DNA of 64,000 bases from Polynucleobacter sp. AP-Capit-er-40B-B4 (GCF_018882245.1 NZ_JACVOV010000001.1:744001-808000); one strand, 5' to 3'; positions 49,884 to 60,397 are shown, counted from the first letter of the stretch. Notes: a model not told the origin generated them from the letters alone. A program made the numbers and translations.

Positions 49884-51158
49884 ATGTCAGAAGTTCACTT
49901 AAATTCCCTGTCCAAATCCTCAGGCCACCCCTCCCAAATGCGTACAGCAGACGTTGTTGTAGTTGGCGGAGGCATTGCTGGTAAGGCTTGCGCCCTCGGC
50001 CTAGCCCAATTGGGCCTGCAAACTATTGAAATAGCTCCTGATTTAGGGCAAATCGTTGCTAGCCCACAAGGCACCCAATGGGGACAACGAATCTATGCTT
50101 TTTCTCCAAGCACTCAAAAATTGCTGGCCCATCTACAAATTTGGGACGCAATCGATCACAGTCGCCTGCAGCCAGTCCGGGATATGCGCATTTATGGTGA
50201 TCGAGGCGAAAAAAATGACCAACTCCACCTTTCGGCATTTGAAGCAGGAACACCTCAGCTTGCCTGGATTGGGGAGTCCAACTTAATTGAGCACACTCTT
50301 GATCAAGCATCTCGCTTTCAAAATAAACTAGAGCGTATCAGTGATGTTGTAGAAAAAATTCATGTAGATGCAGATGGAAGTACTTTGCATTTAAAAAATG
50401 GCGGCAGTATTCGCGCACAACTTGTGATTGCAGCTGATGGTGCTAACTCCCCTATTCGCAATGAGCTTGGAATCAGTGCCAGTGAAGAAAGTTATTCTCA
50501 AAGCGCGGTGGTAGCTAATTGGTTATGCGCCTATCCCCATCTAGAAACTGCCTTTCAGTGGTTCTTGCCAGGTGGCGATATCGTTGCCATGTTGCCCTTA
50601 CCAGGCAAACAAGTCTCGATGGTTTGGTCTACCTCGACAGAGCATGCAGCTGAGTTATTAAAACTCGATCAAGCGCAATGGTTAGATCAATTTGCATCTA
50701 TTGCGAATGGTGTCATTCTTAAACAGTTGGGCGAGCTCAGTCTGAACTCCATACCAGCGGCTTACCCTTTGCGAAAAATTCGAGCTAAACGATTTATCGG
50801 ACCAGAAACATCTCCAAAGGTTGTGCTAATTGGGGATGCAGCCCACGTGATGCACCCACTAGCGGGGCAAGGCCTTAATTTAGGCTTGCGTGATGTTGCT
50901 GTCTTATTGAATATTTTGGGTAAACGTGAATCCTTTCGCTCACCAAGCGACATCGTATTACTCCGTCGCTATGAGCGACAACGTCAAGGCGACACCAGCG
51001 CCCTGTTGTGGGTTACCGATAAACTCAAGAAATTATTTTCTGCAAGCAGCAATACAGAACGACAACTCCGCAACTGGGGTCTAGGTCTTGTGAACAAAAG
51101 CCATTTTATAAAACAGCGCCTCATTGAACGCGCTTTGGGAGAAATTGATTTTGAATAA
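49884..51158 (+). CDS. UbiH/UbiF/COQ6-family FAD monooxygenase
   Basis: Flavin-dependent aromatic hydroxylase, most likely for one ring position in ubiquinone synthesis. The dinucleotide motif VVVGGGIAGKACALGLAQLG (about 25-44), the ADGANSPIR motif and the UbiH signature GDAAHVMHPLAGQGLNLGLRD near residue 315 are present in 424 residues. Coq7 in the same window would cover the C6 position. Which carbon this enzyme attacks is not readable from sequence. Confidence 0.88.
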   Translation: MSEVHLNSLSKSSGHPSQMRTADVVVVGGGIAGKACALGLAQLGLQTIEIAPDLGQIVASPQGTQWGQRIYAFSPSTQKLLAHLQIWDAIDHSRLQPVRDMRIYGDRGEKNDQLHLSAFEAGTPQLAWIGESNLIEHTLDQASRFQNKLERISDVVEKIHVDADGSTLHLKNGGSIRAQLVIAADGANSPIRNELGISASEESYSQSAVVANWLCAYPHLETAFQWFLPGGDIVAMLPLPGKQVSMVWSTSTEHAAELLKLDQAQWLDQFASIANGVILKQLGELSLNSIPAAYPLRKIRAKRFIGPETSPKVVLIGDAAHVMHPLAGQGLNLGLRDVAVLLNILGKRESFRSPSDIVLLRRYERQRQGDTSALLWVTDKLKKLFSASSNTERQLRNWGLGLVNKSHFIKQRLIERALGEIDFE

Positions 51159-51867
51159 ATTCTTATCTGCGATTGCCTTTATGAGTGCAGCACTGCTTTG
51201 TGCTGGAGCAGCTCATGCGCAACCAGAACAACAAATAAAAACTGAGCTTCAAAAGAAGTTGGGCGCCAACGCTAAGGTGAAAAGTGTTTCACCAGCACCA
51301 GTGTCAGGTCTCTATGAAGTATTGGTTGGCAATGATATTTTTTATACGGATAGCTCTGGAAAATATTTGATTCAAGGTGAAATCATTGAGCTTGCAACTG
51401 GTAAAAATGTTACCGAGCAAAGGCAGGCAGATTTAAATCGCATTAAATGGAGTGATTTAACCCCTGCTAACGCCATCAAAAATGTTCGCGGCAACGGCAG
51501 TCGTCAGCTTGCTGTTTTTTCTGACCCCAACTGCGGCTACTGTAAGCGCTTAGAAAAATCACTACAGCAACTAGACAACGTCACCATCTATACCTATCTG
51601 ATTCCAATACTATCGCCAGACTCCGCACAGAAATCAAAGCAAATTTGGTGTTCTGCTGATCCCTATAAGGCCTATATGGATTGGATGGTTAACGGCGTCG
51701 CTCCAAGCGGAAAGAGTGATTGCAGCACACCATTAGATAAAAATATGGCATTTGCAAAGACCTATGGGGTCACAGGCACACCAACTTTATTTTTTACAGA
51801 TGGAAGCCGCTTCCCTGGTGCCGTTCAAATTACCGACATTGAAAAGAAATTTAATTCACTGAAATAA
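51151..51867 (+). CDS. dsbC: Periplasmic disulfide isomerase DsbC
   Basis: Shuffles wrong disulfides in exported proteins and is kept reduced by DsbD. The TTG start at 51151 gives MNKFLSAIAF and a signal peptide ending AHA near residue 23, and it has GGGAG at a nine-base spacing. An N-terminal dimerisation domain precedes a thioredoxin fold with CGYC (C128, C131) and a cis-proline in GVTGTPTLFF. It has 238 residues. It overlaps the FAD monooxygenase gene by eight bases. Confidence 0.92.
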   Translation: MNKFLSAIAFMSAALLCAGAAHAQPEQQIKTELQKKLGANAKVKSVSPAPVSGLYEVLVGNDIFYTDSSGKYLIQGEIIELATGKNVTEQRQADLNRIKWSDLTPANAIKNVRGNGSRQLAVFSDPNCGYCKRLEKSLQQLDNVTIYTYLIPILSPDSAQKSKQIWCSADPYKAYMDWMVNGVAPSGKSDCSTPLDKNMAFAKTYGVTGTPTLFFTDGSRFPGAVQITDIEKKFNSLK

Positions 51868-51869
51868 CT

Positions 51870-53654
51870 ATGATGAATCAAGCCGACTTACCTGCAATCC
51901 AATACACGGTCTGGCCGGCTGATCTCCATGGTCATCGCTTTCGCATCAAGCTGCATATTGCCAATCCTGACGCTAACGGCCAGATCCTGCAAATGCCCGC
52001 TTGGATTCCGGGTAGTTATTTAATTCGAGATTTCAGTAAACATGTAGAGTCTCTTGAGGCATTCTCAGGGACAGGCACTAGAAAGAAACTTGCGGTAGAG
52101 CGGATTGATAATGACCATTGGCGCTTGCCACCAGCTGATGGTCCTATTGAGATTCTGACTACTGTTTACGCATTTGATTCATCAGTTCGTGCGGCCTATC
52201 TCGATACCGAGCGCGCCTTCTTCAATGCAACCAGCCTATGTCTTGCAGTCAAAGGCCAAGAGCATGTTCCTTGCTCTCTTGCCGTCACTGCGCCTGAGGC
52301 TGCTTTTGCTGACCATTGGACAGTGCAAACGACTTTAAGAGCAGCAAAGACTGATGAGCGTGGATTTGGTTTTTATCTCGCAAAAAATTATGATGATTTA
52401 CTTGATCACCCTGTTGCTATGGGTGAGTTTCAACTAGTGCACTGGAAATCACATGGCGTATCCCATCGCATGGCTATCCAAGGGTGCAATCACATTATTG
52501 ATTCCAAGCGCCTTGCAGATGATCTGCAAGCAATTTGCAGTAGCACTATTGAGCTATTTGAACCCAAAACCAAGCGCGCCCCATTTGGGGAATATCTCTT
52601 TTTAGTTAATGCCGTACTGAATGGCTATGGCGGTCTTGAACATCGCAATAGCACTGCATTACTTTGCCGACGCGATCAAATCCCCCAGGAAAATATTGCC
52701 TTTGAAGAGTCTGCTTACAGAGAATTTCTAGGTCTGTGCAGTCATGAATATTTTCACGCGTGGTTAGTTAAACGTATTCAACCAAAGGCTTTTCAACCTT
52801 ACGACCTCGCAAAGAGAAATCACACTCGCTTGCTCTGGATATTTGAGGGATTCACCAGTTATTACGATGACCTTCAACTATTGCGCAGCAAACGAATTGA
52901 CCTAACAACCTATCTAAGACTCGTTGCAGACAACTGGAATAGCATCTTGCGCGGCCCAGGTCGTCAAAAGCAAAGCCTTGCTGATAGCTCATTTGACGCC
53001 TGGACAAAGTATTACCAGGCAGATGAAAACACGCCTAATGCAGTTGTTAGCTACTACGGTAAAGGCGCATTACTGGCACTTGGTCTTGATTTGCAAATCC
53101 GCGCATTCTCTAAAAACAAGCTTTCCCTAGATGATTTAATGCGTCTCATGTGGCGTAAGCATGGCATCACCCTAGACGGCCTCGCAGAAGATGAGCTGGA
53201 TAATTTGTTAGCGGAATTACTGGGTGAAGGTTTCAGCAAAATTTGGGCAGATATAAAAGCACGTTACATTTTTGGCATTGAAGATATTCCACTACAAAAA
53301 TGGATTGGATCAAACCTCATTACCGTAAAACCAAAACACCAATCAACTCTAGAAAAACTCAAGTTGAAATTTGGAATGCGGCACATAGATTCCAATGGCT
53401 GGCTAAAAGTGACTCATGTACTTGATGGCGGCATTGCCCAGGCAGCAGGCTTATCTGCAGGAGATCTCCTGGCTAGCCTTGATGGGCAACGCGTCACCAG
53501 CGCGCGCTGGGATAGAGTTTTAGGTAGTCTTTCTGAAAACACTCAAACACGCATCACCTTTTATCGCGATGATCTTGAGCATGAGCGTATGGTCTCACTG
53601 AAATCTACCCAAATACCCCAACAATATGAACTATCGCCAAAGAAAGATGTCTGA
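51870..53654 (+). CDS. M61-family peptidase with PDZ domain
   Basis: Zinc metallopeptidase of the glycyl-aminopeptidase (M61) family. HEYFH puts zinc ligands at H292 and H296 with catalytic E293; the third ligand should be the glutamate in IFEGFTSYY. A C-terminal PDZ-like domain (about 500-575, with GGIAQAAGLSAGDLLASLDG) probably binds substrate tails. The 594 residues have no clear signal peptide. Two adjacent ATGs are possible starts. It starts two bases after dsbC. Confidence 0.9.
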   Translation: MMNQADLPAIQYTVWPADLHGHRFRIKLHIANPDANGQILQMPAWIPGSYLIRDFSKHVESLEAFSGTGTRKKLAVERIDNDHWRLPPADGPIEILTTVYAFDSSVRAAYLDTERAFFNATSLCLAVKGQEHVPCSLAVTAPEAAFADHWTVQTTLRAAKTDERGFGFYLAKNYDDLLDHPVAMGEFQLVHWKSHGVSHRMAIQGCNHIIDSKRLADDLQAICSSTIELFEPKTKRAPFGEYLFLVNAVLNGYGGLEHRNSTALLCRRDQIPQENIAFEESAYREFLGLCSHEYFHAWLVKRIQPKAFQPYDLAKRNHTRLLWIFEGFTSYYDDLQLLRSKRIDLTTYLRLVADNWNSILRGPGRQKQSLADSSFDAWTKYYQADENTPNAVVSYYGKGALLALGLDLQIRAFSKNKLSLDDLMRLMWRKHGITLDGLAEDELDNLLAELLGEGFSKIWADIKARYIFGIEDIPLQKWIGSNLITVKPKHQSTLEKLKLKFGMRHIDSNGWLKVTHVLDGGIAQAAGLSAGDLLASLDGQRVTSARWDRVLGSLSENTQTRITFYRDDLEHERMVSLKSTQIPQQYELSPKKDV

Positions 53655-53660
53655 TCAAAA

Positions 53661-54416
53661 TTGAAGGCACTATTTTCAAAAGATGATATTCCTAGCGATT
53701 GGCGTGCACTACTAGGAAACTATTTTGAGTCGGCAGATTGGCAATCGCTAGAAAAGAATTTGCAGACTGTTTTGAATTCAGATCTGGATGCCGTTCGACC
53801 AGAACCACAAAACTTTTTTAAAGCCCTCAAACTCACTCCAGTGGATTCCGTTAAGGTGGTGATTTTGGGTCAAGACCCCTATCACTCTCCAGGATTAGCC
53901 CAGGGACTTGCATTTTCTATTCCCGCGGAAATTGCAATCAACTCTCGAGAATTCCCCAGTTCGCTTCGCAACATCAGCAAAGCACTTGCACTAGAAGGTT
54001 TTGGTCAGTTACCCAGCGGTGATCTGTATGGCTGGGCCAAGCAGGGGGTTCTTCTCCTCAATACTGCCTTGAGCGTTAAGTTGGGTGAAGCAGGCAGTCA
54101 CACCCATTTAGGGTGGAAAAGTTTGATTGATCATTTAATCAATGCGCTCTCTAAATCTAAGCCGCATTTAGTTTGGATGCTCTGGGGTGGTCACGCACAA
54201 TCCAAACTGCCCTTGATCGAAGGCGGCCAAGACCAATTAGTTTTGCAATCCTCACATCCATCAGGCTTGGGGGTTTATAAAACGGATAAGCCCTTTTTAG
54301 AGCCCGGCGCCAAAGCAAGCTGCAATCACTTCAGCAGAACTAATCAGTGGCTTATGGAACACAAAAGCTCACCCATCCGTTGGGTGGAAGGTGTTCAAAA
54401 TGACTTATTTAGCTAA
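53661..54416 (+). CDS. ung: Uracil-DNA glycosylase
   Basis: Removes uracil from DNA. The water-activating motif GQDPYH (D72), the LLLNTALSVK loop and the C-terminal HPSGLGVY segment with the catalytic histidine are clear. The start is a TTG directly after an in-frame TGA; no in-frame ATG exists before the conserved core. At 251 residues it is slightly longer than E. coli Ung. Confidence 0.95.
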   Translation: MKALFSKDDIPSDWRALLGNYFESADWQSLEKNLQTVLNSDLDAVRPEPQNFFKALKLTPVDSVKVVILGQDPYHSPGLAQGLAFSIPAEIAINSREFPSSLRNISKALALEGFGQLPSGDLYGWAKQGVLLLNTALSVKLGEAGSHTHLGWKSLIDHLINALSKSKPHLVWMLWGGHAQSKLPLIEGGQDQLVLQSSHPSGLGVYKTDKPFLEPGAKASCNHFSRTNQWLMEHKSSPIRWVEGVQNDLFS

Positions 54417-54701
54417 AGCGGTAAATAAACAAGCTACTGCACAAGAGGCAAAAATAGCGCTGGCCCACTCCAGTATTTGCCCAGACTGAAAAAATCCCCA
54501 GTATTGCCCTAAAAACGAGCTGCCAGCAGCTGCAGTAACGCCAAGCAAGAAGGCTAGAAGGATCTTCCCAGGCCTTAAGCCCTGTGAGGGTCCGGGATAA
54601 AAAATCCAGGCCGAGACCCCAGAAATACCCCCAATCACCAGAAAAGCTAAAAACCCCATTGATACCCCCATTAATGCTGCCATCAAATCTATAATCGCCA
54701 T
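54405..54701 (-). CDS. Small membrane protein, GlsB/YeaQ-like
   Basis: About 98 residues with three hydrophobic segments and a glycine/proline motif ([14 protein letters not shown]) between the first two, resembling the GlsB/YeaQ/YmgE (transglycosylase-associated) family. The family link is tentative. The ATG at 54701 is preferred; a frame to 54728 would run into hemA. Its start codon lies one base from the divergent hemA start, and its end overlaps ung by 12 bases. Confidence 0.6.
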   Translation of the reverse strand: MAIIDLMAALMGVSMGFLAFLVIGGISGVSAWIFYPGPSQGLRPGKILLAFLLGVTAAAGSSFLGQYWGFFQSGQILEWASAIFASCAVACLFTALAK

Positions 54702-54702
54702 T

Positions 54703-56019
54703 ATGAAGTTGTTGACACTCGGCATCAATCATCACACAGCGCCGGTCGCCATTCGGGAAAAGGTCGCCTTTGACCCCGAATTTCTTCAAGAAGCGTTGCA
54801 CGATCTACGCCAACACTTAGTTGGCGCGAATCATGCTGGGCTGCCCGAAGCCACTATTTTGTCGACCTGTAACCGTACCGAGTTGTATTGCGCTGCGAAT
54901 GATGACAATGCTGCAAGCATCTTGCATGAAGCAACTTTTGATTGGCTAGCAAAAACTCAACAACTTGCGCCTAGCAGTCTTGAGCCTCATATTTACTCTT
55001 TGCCACAATCCGATGCAGTTCGACACGCCTTCAGAGTGGCATGCGGTCTAGACTCGATGGTCATTGGTGAGACTCAAATCTTAGGGCAAATGAAAGACGC
55101 AGTACGTACTGCAAACGATGCTGGTGTTTTGGGAACGTACCTCAATCAACTCTTTCAGAAAACATTTGCGGTAGCCAAGGAAGTGCGCGGCTCAACTGAA
55201 ATTGGCGCTCACTCTATTTCAATGGCCGCAGCATCTGTGCGACTGTCTGAACGCATCTTTGAAAAAATTTCAGATCAAAAGATTTTGTTTATTGGTGCTG
55301 GTGACATGATCACCTTATGCGCAACACATTTCGTTGCACGTAAACCTAAAAATGTTGCGATCGCCAATCGCACTATCGAGCGCGGGCAAGAATTAGCAGA
55401 CTCTATTTCTGCGCAAGATGTAGAGGCTGAATCTTTCAAGCTCTCCGAGCTACCTGGGCGCCTTCACGAGTTCGACATTATTGTTTCTAGCACCGCCTCA
55501 TCTCTTCCAATTATTGGCCTTGGCATGGTAGAAAGTGCGCTCAAACAGCGCCGCCACAAGCCGATGGTGATGATTGATTTGGCAGTACCAAGAGACTTTG
55601 AACCAGAAATCTCTCGCTTAGATGACATCTATCTATACACGGTGGATGACTTAGGGATCATGATTCAAACTGGCGCCAATTTACGTCAAGCAGCAGTAAG
55701 TCAAGCCGAGGCGATCATCGAAGACCGTGTTGGCAACTTTATGCATTGGATGCAGGGTCGCAATTCTGTTCCGCTGATTCAGGATATTCAGCAGCAAGGT
55801 GAACGCTTGCGGCAGCTTGAGCTTGAGCGCGCAATGAAGCGCTTGATGCGCGGTGATGACCCACAAGAAGTTCTCAATGCGATGGCGCAAGGCCTCACAA
55901 ATAAATTTTTGCATGGCTCACTCCATGCGCTGCAACACTCTAATGGCGCTGAGCGTGACGCCTTGATTAAGTTGTTACCTAAATTATTCGCCTCGCATTC
56001 CAAGCCAGAAGACCATTAG
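54703..56019 (+). CDS. hemA: Glutamyl-tRNA reductase
   Basis: First committed step of the C5 haem pathway: reduces glutamyl-tRNA to glutamate-1-semialdehyde. The nucleophilic C56 lies in [11 protein letters not shown], and the NADPH-binding segment is LFIGAGDM, with a C-terminal helical dimerisation domain. It has 438 residues. prfA follows with no gap (TAG then ATG), a conserved hemA-prfA-prmC order. Confidence 0.97.
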   Translation: MKLLTLGINHHTAPVAIREKVAFDPEFLQEALHDLRQHLVGANHAGLPEATILSTCNRTELYCAANDDNAASILHEATFDWLAKTQQLAPSSLEPHIYSLPQSDAVRHAFRVACGLDSMVIGETQILGQMKDAVRTANDAGVLGTYLNQLFQKTFAVAKEVRGSTEIGAHSISMAAASVRLSERIFEKISDQKILFIGAGDMITLCATHFVARKPKNVAIANRTIERGQELADSISAQDVEAESFKLSELPGRLHEFDIIVSSTASSLPIIGLGMVESALKQRRHKPMVMIDLAVPRDFEPEISRLDDIYLYTVDDLGIMIQTGANLRQAAVSQAEAIIEDRVGNFMHWMQGRNSVPLIQDIQQQGERLRQLELERAMKRLMRGDDPQEVLNAMAQGLTNKFLHGSLHALQHSNGAERDALIKLLPKLFASHSKPEDH

Positions 56020-57099
56020 ATGAAGCCCAGCATGCGGGCTAAGCTAGACCACCTAGACACGCGCTTAGCCGAACTCAATTCCCTTTTAACTTCCGAAGAA
56101 GCAACCAAAGACATGGATGCTTATCGGAAGCTCACGCGCGAGCATTCTGATATTGCGACAGTAGTTGAGCAATTCGGCCTCTACAAGCAAGCTGAAGCAG
56201 ATGCTCAAGCAGCAGAAGATATGCGCAAAGATCCGGAAATGAAAGATTTCGCGGATGAAGAGCAGAAGCAGGCTTTAGCGACGATGGAAGCGCTTGAGGG
56301 CACACTCCAAAAGCTCTTGCTCCCTAAAGATGAGAATGATGAACGTAACGTTTTCTTAGAAATTCGGGCAGGCACTGGTGGCGATGAGAGTGCGCTATTT
56401 GCAGGCGATCTTCTGCGTATGTACACGCGCTTTGCTGAACGTCAAGGCTGGAAAGTAGAAGTAGTCAGTGCTGCCGAATCTGATTTGGGTGGCTATAAAG
56501 AAGTAGTCTTGCGCCTGGTGGGTCAAGCTGTTTACTCGCGCCTAAAGTTTGAATCTGGTGGACATCGCGTGCAACGTGTTCCGCAAACAGAAACCCAAGG
56601 TCGTATTCACACCTCTGCTTGTACTGTAGCCGTAATGCCAGAGGCAGATGAACTTGAGGCAGTCAAGATCAACCCAGCCGAATTAAGAATCGATACTTTC
56701 CGCGCCTCAGGTGCTGGTGGACAGCATATTAATAAAACTGACTCTGCGGTACGTATCACCCATTTACCTACTGGCACAGTAGTGGAGTGCCAAGACGATC
56801 GCAGCCAACACCGCAATCGTGAACAAGCCATGAAAGTATTGGTTTCTCGCATCATGGATGCACGCGAACGCGAGAAGCATCAACTCGAAGCGCAAACCCG
56901 CAAATCTCTCATTGGCTCTGGTGACCGCAGCGATCGTATCCGAACTTATAACTTCCCCCAAGGTCGCATTACCGACCATCGCATCAACCTCACTCTGTAT
57001 AAGATTGATGCCATGATGGATGGCGATATAGACGATCTTTGCAACGCCCTTGCCTCCGAGCATCAAGCCGAATTGCTTGCTGCCCTTGGTGATAACTAA
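56020..57099 (+). CDS. prfA: Peptide chain release factor 1
   Basis: Recognises UAA and UAG and releases the finished peptide. The stop-reading PxT motif is P188-Q189-T190 and the GGQ hydrolysis motif is 233-235, whose glutamine is the target of the PrmC encoded next. It has 359 residues. The translational start abuts the hemA stop. Confidence 0.98.
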   Translation: MKPSMRAKLDHLDTRLAELNSLLTSEEATKDMDAYRKLTREHSDIATVVEQFGLYKQAEADAQAAEDMRKDPEMKDFADEEQKQALATMEALEGTLQKLLLPKDENDERNVFLEIRAGTGGDESALFAGDLLRMYTRFAERQGWKVEVVSAAESDLGGYKEVVLRLVGQAVYSRLKFESGGHRVQRVPQTETQGRIHTSACTVAVMPEADELEAVKINPAELRIDTFRASGAGGQHINKTDSAVRITHLPTGTVVECQDDRSQHRNREQAMKVLVSRIMDAREREKHQLEAQTRKSLIGSGDRSDRIRTYNFPQGRITDHRINLTLYKIDAMMDGDIDDLCNALASEHQAELLAALGDN

Positions 57100-57110
57100 G
57101 TCATCAATCA

Positions 57111-57968
57111 GTGATCACTGAAACTGTGAGTGCAAATTTAAGCCTACGCGCTCTATTGAGAGATACAGCACTTGCATCTGCTGATGCAAAAGTGCTTATG
57201 GCGCATGTTCTAGAAAAGCATTACCAACTTCCACGCTCCGCCCTACTATCACGTGATGAGTTAGAGCTTCATGACATAGCGCTTGAAGACTGGAAAAGGC
57301 TTGAGTCTAAGAGACTGCAAGGTGAGCCAGTTGCCTACCTTATAGGTAAAAGAGGTTTTCACAACATTGAACTTTATGTTGCCCCCGGCGTTCTGATTCC
57401 GCGCCCAGAGACAGAACTTCTCGTTGAAATTGGCCTGCAAGAAATTAAGCGCTTGAATACGCCAACAAGCATTCTCGATCTCGGCACAGGTTCTGGTGCG
57501 ATTGCCTTGGCGATTGCAAATGATGCCCCTCAAGCTATTGTTACTGCTACGGATCAATCTATCGAAGCGTTAGAGATAGCCAAAGCCAATGCTAAGCAAT
57601 TAAAGATTGCCGATCGTGTGCAATTTTTTCAAGGTAGCTGGTATGAAGCTCTAGAGGCTGGCGCCTCTTTTGACATCATCTTAAGTAATCCACCGTATAT
57701 TGCCTCGGAAGATTCACATCTAAAACAGGGGGACTTACGTTTTGAGCCACTTTCAGCCCTCACTGATCACGGCACAGGACTTACTTGCCTAGAATCTATT
57801 ATTTCCGGGGCCCAGCTATACCTAAACCTGAATGGCTTGATTGCGGTAGAACATGGTTTTGACCAATCAGAAGCAGTCGTATCCCTAATGAAGCTAGCAG
57901 GGTTGCGTGATATTCAAACCCATGTGGATTTGGGTGGGCATTACCGCGTTGCCTCGGGCAGAAAATAA
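57111..57968 (+). CDS. prmC: Release factor glutamine methyltransferase PrmC
   Basis: Methylates the GGQ glutamine of release factors. SAM motif I is DLGTGSGAIALA (from residue 123) and the catalytic NPPY is 193-196. The 285-residue protein begins with a GTG eleven bases after prfA. The N-terminal helical domain binds the release factor. Confidence 0.95.
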   Translation: MITETVSANLSLRALLRDTALASADAKVLMAHVLEKHYQLPRSALLSRDELELHDIALEDWKRLESKRLQGEPVAYLIGKRGFHNIELYVAPGVLIPRPETELLVEIGLQEIKRLNTPTSILDLGTGSGAIALAIANDAPQAIVTATDQSIEALEIAKANAKQLKIADRVQFFQGSWYEALEAGASFDIILSNPPYIASEDSHLKQGDLRFEPLSALTDHGTGLTCLESIISGAQLYLNLNGLIAVEHGFDQSEAVVSLMKLAGLRDIQTHVDLGGHYRVASGRK

Positions 57969-58075
57969 AGCCAAATAACCTTTTTTCACATTAAGTCTTA
58001 AAATCAACTAAACCTTGTTTTTAAAACTGTCATAGTAATAAGACCGCTGCAGTAGAAATTTATTAGAAAGAATGT

Positions 58076-58384
58076 ATGGACACTCAAGCTCAAATAAAAG
58101 AAATCGTTACTAGCCACCCTGTTGTTTTATTCATGAAGGGGACTGCTCAGTTTCCGCAATGTGGCTTTTCCGGAAATGCTGTCAATATCTTGCGCGCCAG
58201 TGGCGTTGAAAAACTCCATACCGTAAACGTCTTAGAAGACGCAGGCATTCGTCAGGGCATCAAAGAATATGCAAACTGGCCAACCATTCCTCAGCTCTAT
58301 ATCAATGGTGAATTTATTGGTGGTTCTGACATCATGACTGAAATGTTTCAGTCTGGCGAACTCCAAAAGCTTGTTAAAGCTTAA
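58076..58384 (+). CDS. grxD: Monothiol glutaredoxin Grx4
   Basis: Iron-sulfur cluster carrier glutaredoxin. The CGFS active site (C29) and the downstream WPTIPQLYINGEFIGGSDI segment match GrxD, and length is 102 residues. A weak promoter-like pair (TTGTTT and TAATAA, 15 bases apart) lies in the 107-base upstream gap, so it may be expressed apart from prmC. Confidence 0.95.
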   Translation: MDTQAQIKEIVTSHPVVLFMKGTAQFPQCGFSGNAVNILRASGVEKLHTVNVLEDAGIRQGIKEYANWPTIPQLYINGEFIGGSDIMTEMFQSGELQKLVKA

Positions 58385-58413
58385 TTACTCTTTTTGTAGA
58401 GACTATTGACGCT

Positions 58414-59688
58414 GTGAGTTTTGATTTAAGCTCTCTTCTACTGTTTGGCCTGCCATTAGGATTATGTGCAGGCCTTTTAGTTTATGCACTTAACCTACGT
58501 TCCGCCCTTGCTCGCGTTGAGCTCCAGGCCCAGACTGAGATTGCACTAACCCAAAACCTTCGCATCGAACGTGATCAAGCATTGCAAAATGCAATTCGTC
58601 TTGAGGCAGAGTTAGATTCAGAGCGTAAACAGGGCTTAGGCAGAATTGAGTCACTCAACGAAGCAAAAGAAGCGCTGACAAATCAGTTTAAAAATTTAGC
58701 CAATGAAATCTTGGAAGATAAATCCAAGCGCTTTACCGAACAAAATGCAGCAAGCTTAGATGCCCTTCTTAAGCCTTTGCAAACTAAGCTCACTGAATTT
58801 AAAGAGCAAGTCAGTAACTCTTATGGCAATGAAGCTCGCGAGCGTCATGCCCTGAAAAATGAAATTGAGCGCTTAGCCAATCTCAATCTGCGCATGTCAG
58901 ATGAAACACGCTCTTTAACTCAAGCATTAAAGGGTGACTCCAAGGTTCAAGGCAATTGGGGTGAGTTGGTGTTGGAATCAATCCTAGAATCCTCCGGCCT
59001 ACGCAAGGGCGAAGAGTACCTAGTGCAAGATAGCCATACGCAAAGCGATGGCTCACGGCTACAACCAGACGTTGTCATCAAGCTACCTGAGGGTAGAAGC
59101 CTGGTGGTTGATAGCAAAGTATCTATTACAGCCTATGCCAGACATGCTGAAACTACCGACCCTGTAACAGCCGAGCAAGAGTTAGCTGCGCACATTCAGT
59201 CTCTGCGCCAACACATTCAAGGCCTTTCTGGAAAGAACTATAGCTCCCTCTATGGAGTGGGTTCAGTGGACTTTGTTTTAATGTTTGTGCCAATTGAGCC
59301 GGCATTCTTACTGGCATTAAAAACTGCCCCAAACTTATATCAAGAAGCTTTAGCCAAGAATATTGTTTTGGTCTGCCCAAGTACTTTAATGGCAACACTC
59401 AGAACCGTTGCTCACCTTTGGCGGCAAGATCATCAAAACCGCAATGCATTAGAGATCGCAAAACAGTGTGGCAATTTATACGATAAATTTGTTGGCTTTG
59501 TAGATGATTTAGAAAAGCTTGGGCAACGATTAGATCAAGCGCAAACCAGCTATCACGATGCATTTAATAAATTGAAAACTGGCAAAGGTAATCTCATTCG
59601 CTCTGCTGAAAAAGTTCGTGAACTAGGCGTCAAACCCAGTAAGAGCCTGGCTTCGCCACTAATTGAATCATCTTCGGACTTTGAATAA
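58414..59688 (+). CDS. rmuC: DNA recombination protein RmuC
   Basis: Family known to limit inversions at short inverted repeats; it looks like a membrane-anchored nuclease-fold protein. An N-terminal membrane segment (about 7-27) is followed by a long coiled coil (about 30-170) and the RmuC domain with WGELVLESILESSGL and VDSKVSITAY. It has 424 residues and begins with a GTG. Confidence 0.92.
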   Translation: MSFDLSSLLLFGLPLGLCAGLLVYALNLRSALARVELQAQTEIALTQNLRIERDQALQNAIRLEAELDSERKQGLGRIESLNEAKEALTNQFKNLANEILEDKSKRFTEQNAASLDALLKPLQTKLTEFKEQVSNSYGNEARERHALKNEIERLANLNLRMSDETRSLTQALKGDSKVQGNWGELVLESILESSGLRKGEEYLVQDSHTQSDGSRLQPDVVIKLPEGRSLVVDSKVSITAYARHAETTDPVTAEQELAAHIQSLRQHIQGLSGKNYSSLYGVGSVDFVLMFVPIEPAFLLALKTAPNLYQEALAKNIVLVCPSTLMATLRTVAHLWRQDHQNRNALEIAKQCGNLYDKFVGFVDDLEKLGQRLDQAQTSYHDAFNKLKTGKGNLIRSAEKVRELGVKPSKSLASPLIESSSDFE

Positions 59689-59733
59689 TTCCCATTATCT
59701 GTCTTAGTGAATTTTTAAAAGACCTAGATAAAC

Positions 59734-59769
59734 AAAAACCCCGCCTAGTTTGCACTAAGCGGGGTTTTT
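59734..59769. terminator. Bidirectional terminator between rmuC and phasin gene
   Basis: AAAAACCCCGC pairs perfectly with GCGGGGTTTTT over 11 base pairs, extended inside by TAGT/ACTA around a TTGC loop. It serves rmuC (six T residues follow) and the converging phasin gene. Confidence 0.9.
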
Positions 59770-59812
59770 TCTTAAGACTTACTACTAAATTTAGTTCTGA
59801 ATAAGCTCTAAA

Positions 59813-60397
59813 TTAAGCAGCTTTGCGGCTACGTGATGCAGGAGTAGCAGATTTTTTAACTTGAGCAATTTGACCTTGCACAGTTTCGATTGCTTGATCA
59901 GCAGTTTTCTCTGCAGTAGCAAAAGCTTCTTTGCTAGCAGCACGGAACTGTTCAAAACCTTGCAATGCACTACCGTATACAGTTTTGAATGAAGACAAGA
60001 AAGTATCAGAACCTGCAGGTGCATTAGCAGCAACTGTGTTGATCCAATCTTGGAAGCCATCTTGTAATTGGTCGATGCTTGCATCAACAACATTTACGAA
60101 CTCTTTATTGCTATCACGCAATACTTTGCTTACTTTCTTTTGGTAAGCAACAGCTTGATTGCCAGCAGCTTGCAAAGAATCGGCAGTAAAGATTTCAGTA
60201 ACTTGCTTTGGATCTTTTGCAGTCAATACTTGCTGAATGCTGTCTTGTGTATTTACCAATGCGTCTTTAGAAGCAGCGTAGTTCAACTCAGCCAATTTCT
60301 GAGCATTTTCCAAAGCAGCTTCGCTTAAAGAAAATGTAGCCTCAAGGCCTTTGCTGTTAATTTGGGACAATTTAGCGGTGATTTGATCTTGGTTCAT
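59813..60397 (-). CDS. Phasin family protein
   Basis: Granule-coating protein for polyhydroxyalkanoate storage. The 194 residues are almost wholly helical and amphipathic. They start MNQDQITAKLSQIN and contain the family SLSEAALENAQKLAELN segment and a Lys/Ala/Arg-rich tail (KKSATPASRSRKAA). A strong TCTGGAGAAATAC ribosome site is present. An inverted repeat and a TGC-rich palindrome lie upstream. No PHA synthase is in the window. Confidence 0.92.
   Translation of the reverse strand: MNQDQITAKLSQINSKGLEATFSLSEAALENAQKLAELNYAASKDALVNTQDSIQQVLTAKDPKQVTEIFTADSLQAAGNQAVAYQKKVSKVLRDSNKEFVNVVDASIDQLQDGFQDWINTVAANAPAGSDTFLSSFKTVYGSALQGFEQFRAASKEAFATAEKTADQAIETVQGQIAQVKKSATPASRSRKAA

Noticed and set aside
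54409..54801. 130-codon minus-strand frame across the ung-hemA junction
   Set aside because: It overlaps the start of hemA and competes with the more protein-like frame at 54405-54701, which has three clear membrane segments.
59791..60093. Leu/Lys-rich minus-strand frame inside the phasin gene
   Set aside because: Frame-shifted reading of the phasin helix repeats, which explains its biased composition.
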